Under the pieces are notes generated by a model that had not been told where the DNA came from, made no database searches, and worked only from the letters and a program-made list of their open reading frames with translations. A program made the position numbers and the translations under genes. A stretch of DNA of 8,397 nt from Burkholderiales bacterium (lineage in GTDB: Bacteria; Pseudomonadota; Gammaproteobacteria; Burkholderiales; Burkholderiaceae_C), in the NCBI GenBank assembly GCA_947448105.1, contig CANFNE010000104.1, positions 1-8,397 on the forward strand, read 5' to 3'. Positions 7,364 to 8,397 of the stretch are shown piece after piece. Positions within the stretch are counted from its first letter, which is position 1. The number at the start of each line of letters is the position of its first letter.

Positions 7364-8034
7364 TGGCCGGCCTGTCAGAACTCAAGCGCCTCAAAAAAGA
7401 GATTGACGCAGCTGCCGCCCAAGCCAAAGCTGAAAAAGCCGCCGCTGCACTGGCCGCCAAGCGCCAGGCGGCGTCGCGCAACCTGTTTCAGGCTGCCGTG
7501 GGCAAAGTGCAGCGCTTGCCGCCCACCGACCTGGCCGACATCAAACCCGCGCCCCCGGCGCCCCTGCCGCTGCAACACGAGCGCGACGCGGCCGCTGCGC
7601 TGCAAGAGTCGCTCAGCGACGAGGTGGACGTGAGCACCTTGCTCGATACCGACGAGCATTTGAGCTTTCGCCGACCCGGCGTGGGGCTGGACGTGGCGCA
7701 AAAGCTGCGCAAGGGCAAATGGAGCATCCAGCGCCAGATTGACCTGCACGGCCTGCGCAGCGACGAAGCGCGCGACGCGCTGGGCAGCTTTATCCGCGAG
7801 TCGCACAAACAAGGCATACGCTGCGTGCGCGTGGTGCACGGCAAAGGCCTGGGCTCGCCGGGCAAGGCCCCGGTGCTCAAGGACAAGGTGCACCGATGGC
7901 TGGTGCAAAAAGCCGAAGTCGTGGCCTTTGTGCAAGCCCAACCGGCCCAAGGCGGCGCCGGAGCGCTGGTGGTGTTGCTGCAACCGGTGCGACGGGGCAG
8001 TGTCAAACCCGCCAGCGACAAGCCAAAGCAATAG
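7363..8034 (+). CDS. Smr domain protein (SmrA/SmrB/MutS2-type small MutS-related nuclease domain)
   Basis: A 223-residue protein. Residues 1-50 are an Ala/Lys-rich helical region and 65-85 a proline/alanine linker. The Smr domain covers about 120-205 with the motifs DLHG (127-130, DxH core) and HGKGLGS (159-165), followed by LKDKVHRWL. A basic tail ends the protein. Smr domains are endonucleases; E. coli SmrB cleaves mRNA at collided ribosomes, and the MutS2 Smr domain acts in ribosome rescue or recombination. Length and domain order (N-terminal extension, then Smr) resemble SmrA/SmrB proteins and there is no MutS ATPase. Ribosome-collision cleavage is the best functional guess, inferred from family only. 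It is translationally coupled to radC through TAATG. Repeat DNA starts at the base after its TAG. Confidence 0.93.
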   Translation: MAGLSELKRLKKEIDAAAAQAKAEKAAAALAAKRQAASRNLFQAAVGKVQRLPPTDLADIKPAPPAPLPLQHERDAAAALQESLSDEVDVSTLLDTDEHLSFRRPGVGLDVAQKLRKGKWSIQRQIDLHGLRSDEARDALGSFIRESHKQGIRCVRVVHGKGLGSPGKAPVLKDKVHRWLVQKAEVVAFVQAQPAQGGAGALVVLLQPVRRGSVKPASDKPKQ

Positions 8035-8109
8035 CGTTATCGCGAGGCTGCAGACATAGCGTCACTGCGAGGTTGCAGAAGTACCGTCACTGCGAGGCCG
8101 CAGGCCGTG
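8035..8109. repeat. Three tandem 25-nt units of the GTCAyTGCGAGG repeat family
   Basis: Units at 8035-8059, 8060-8084 and 8085-8109 share the core CGTCACTGCGAGG and then GCAG. Unit 1 is degenerate (18 of 25 identical to unit 2); units 2 and 3 share the first 13 bases exactly and 17 of 25 overall. The array begins immediately after the stop codon of the Smr gene. Confidence 0.75.
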
Positions 8110-8115
8110 GCAGTC
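8060..8115. repeat. 56-nt direct repeat, copy A
   Basis: This segment recurs at 8167-8222 with one mismatch (T at 8091, A at 8198). It consists of two GTCAC-type half-units and ends in CCGTGGCAGTC. The two copies start 107 nt apart. Confidence 0.9.
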
Positions 8116-8154
8116 CATCGTCGCATTGGATTGCCGCGCTGCGCTCGCAATGAC
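8086..8154. repeat. REP/MITE-like palindromic element, 69 bp
   Basis: It starts GTCACTGCGAG and ends CTCGCAATGAC, so the outer 11 nt form inverted termini with one mismatch. The inner GGCAGTCCA and TGGATTGCC are also inverted with one mismatch. The stretches between differ: the left arm has GCCGCAGGCCGT and the right arm has CGCGCTGCG, as if two sequence subtypes were joined. GTCATTGCGAG...GGCAATCC palindromes are common dispersed non-coding repeats in Betaproteobacteria (general knowledge). There is no coding content. Confidence 0.8.
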
Positions 8155-8166
8155 GGCCCAGTTACC

Positions 8167-8222
8167 CGTCACTGCGAGGTTGCAGAAGTACCGTCACAGC
8201 GAGGCCGCAGGCCGTGGCAGTC
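8167..8222. repeat. 56-nt direct repeat, copy B
   Basis: Second copy of the segment at 8060-8115, 55 of 56 identical. After GGCAGTC it diverges from copy A and continues as TAGGACTGCC, so its last bases form the left arm of the terminator hairpin. Confidence 0.9.
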
Positions 8223-8243
8223 TAGGACTGCCGTGGAATTTTT
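8212..8243 (+). terminator. Rho-independent terminator for radC-smr, built from a truncated palindromic repeat
   Basis: CCGTGGCAGTC pairs with GACTGCCGTGG across a TAG loop: 11 pairs including two G-U wobbles, followed by AATTTTT. It points rightward, downstream of the Smr gene. On the minus strand the two wobbles become A-C mismatches and no T-tract follows, so it should not terminate the leftward tupA remnant efficiently. The left arm lies within repeat copy B. Confidence 0.7.
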
Positions 8244-8397
8244 ACCGCGTCGCGTTCGGGAAGAACAGTTGCTGGCCGTCGATCTTGTAGGCGGCGATGA
8301 CGGCCTGGCCGGGGGCGGAGGTGACCCAGTCCACAAACTATTGCGCATCTGCGGCCTTGGTGTGCGGGTGGCGGGCGGGGTTAACGACCATCACGCC
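8242..8397 (-). pseudogene. tupA: C-terminal end of a tungstate-type ABC transporter substrate-binding protein (TupA-like), interrupted by TAG
   Basis: The minus strand from the right edge reads GVMVVNPARHPHTKAADAQ, then TAG at 8340-8338, then FVDWVTSAPGQ, AVIAAYKIDG and QQLFFPNATR before TAA at 8244-8242. The VNPxxHP segment, FVDWxxSxxGQ and the closing GQxLFFPNA are typical of the C-terminus of TupA-like periplasmic tungstate-binding proteins, which feed the TupBC importer. The reading frame is unbroken except for the TAG, at a position where relatives tend to have Q or another residue before F-[IV]-[DG]-W; CAG to TAG is a single transition. The stop would remove the last 31 residues. It could be a decaying gene, a tolerated truncation or a sequencing error. 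The start and most of the gene lie beyond the window. Confidence 0.75.

Noticed and set aside
7375..8031. 218-codon open frame on the minus strand
   Set aside because: Antisense to the Smr gene, whose DLHG and HGKG motifs establish the true frame.
8035..8222. CRISPR array
   Set aside because: Units are tandem without unique spacers, vary between copies, and include an inverted copy; the pattern fits REP/MITE-type repeats.
8242..8397. Selenocysteine, pyrrolysine or programmed read-through at the TAG
   Set aside because: Tungstate-binding proteins do not use recoding, and no pyrrolysine machinery or structured recoding signal is visible. A nonsense mutation or sequence error is simpler.

Overview
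The window is GC-rich DNA that looks chromosomal. Every recognisable protein resembles Betaproteobacteria (Burkholderiales), most likely Comamonadaceae (Rhodoferax/Polaromonas-like). That placement rests on protein character and on a GTCAyTGCGAG-type palindromic repeat I associate with such genomes; no search was possible. Most of the window is housekeeping, densely packed, and I see no sign of an undescribed multi-gene system.

Layout, left to right. Positions 1-2414 (minus) are the first 804 codons of dnaE, the replicative DNA polymerase III alpha subunit, running off the left edge. Upstream of it on the same strand is an agmatinase/ureohydrolase-family enzyme (2462-3430). A short intergenic stretch with a small palindrome and a rho-independent terminator follows. 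The terminator ends tRNA-Ser(CGA) (3642-3729, minus), which lies just downstream of serS (3765-5087, minus). Next come ispH (5154-6107, minus) and fkpB (6104-6568, minus), sharing an ATGA overlap. fkpB, ispH, serS and the tRNA could form one leftward transcript: an FKBP-type prolyl isomerase, the last enzyme of the MEP isoprenoid pathway, seryl-tRNA synthetase and one of its substrates.

A 90-bp divergent gap separates fkpB from the rightward pair radC (6659-7363) and an Smr-domain gene (7363-8034), overlapped as TAATG. Positions 8035-8241 hold no gene but are full of repeats: three tandem 25-nt units, a 56-nt segment present twice with one mismatch, a 69-bp palindromic REP/MITE-like element, and a truncated palindrome that forms a good terminator for radC-smr.

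The right edge (8242-8397, minus) is the C-terminal end of a tungstate-type (TupA) periplasmic binding protein with an in-frame TAG 31 codons before its natural stop, so it is probably a pseudogene or carries a sequence error. The points most worth checking are this interrupted tupA, the repeat cluster and its terminator, the serS/tRNA-Ser linkage, and the unusual substrate loop in the ureohydrolase.
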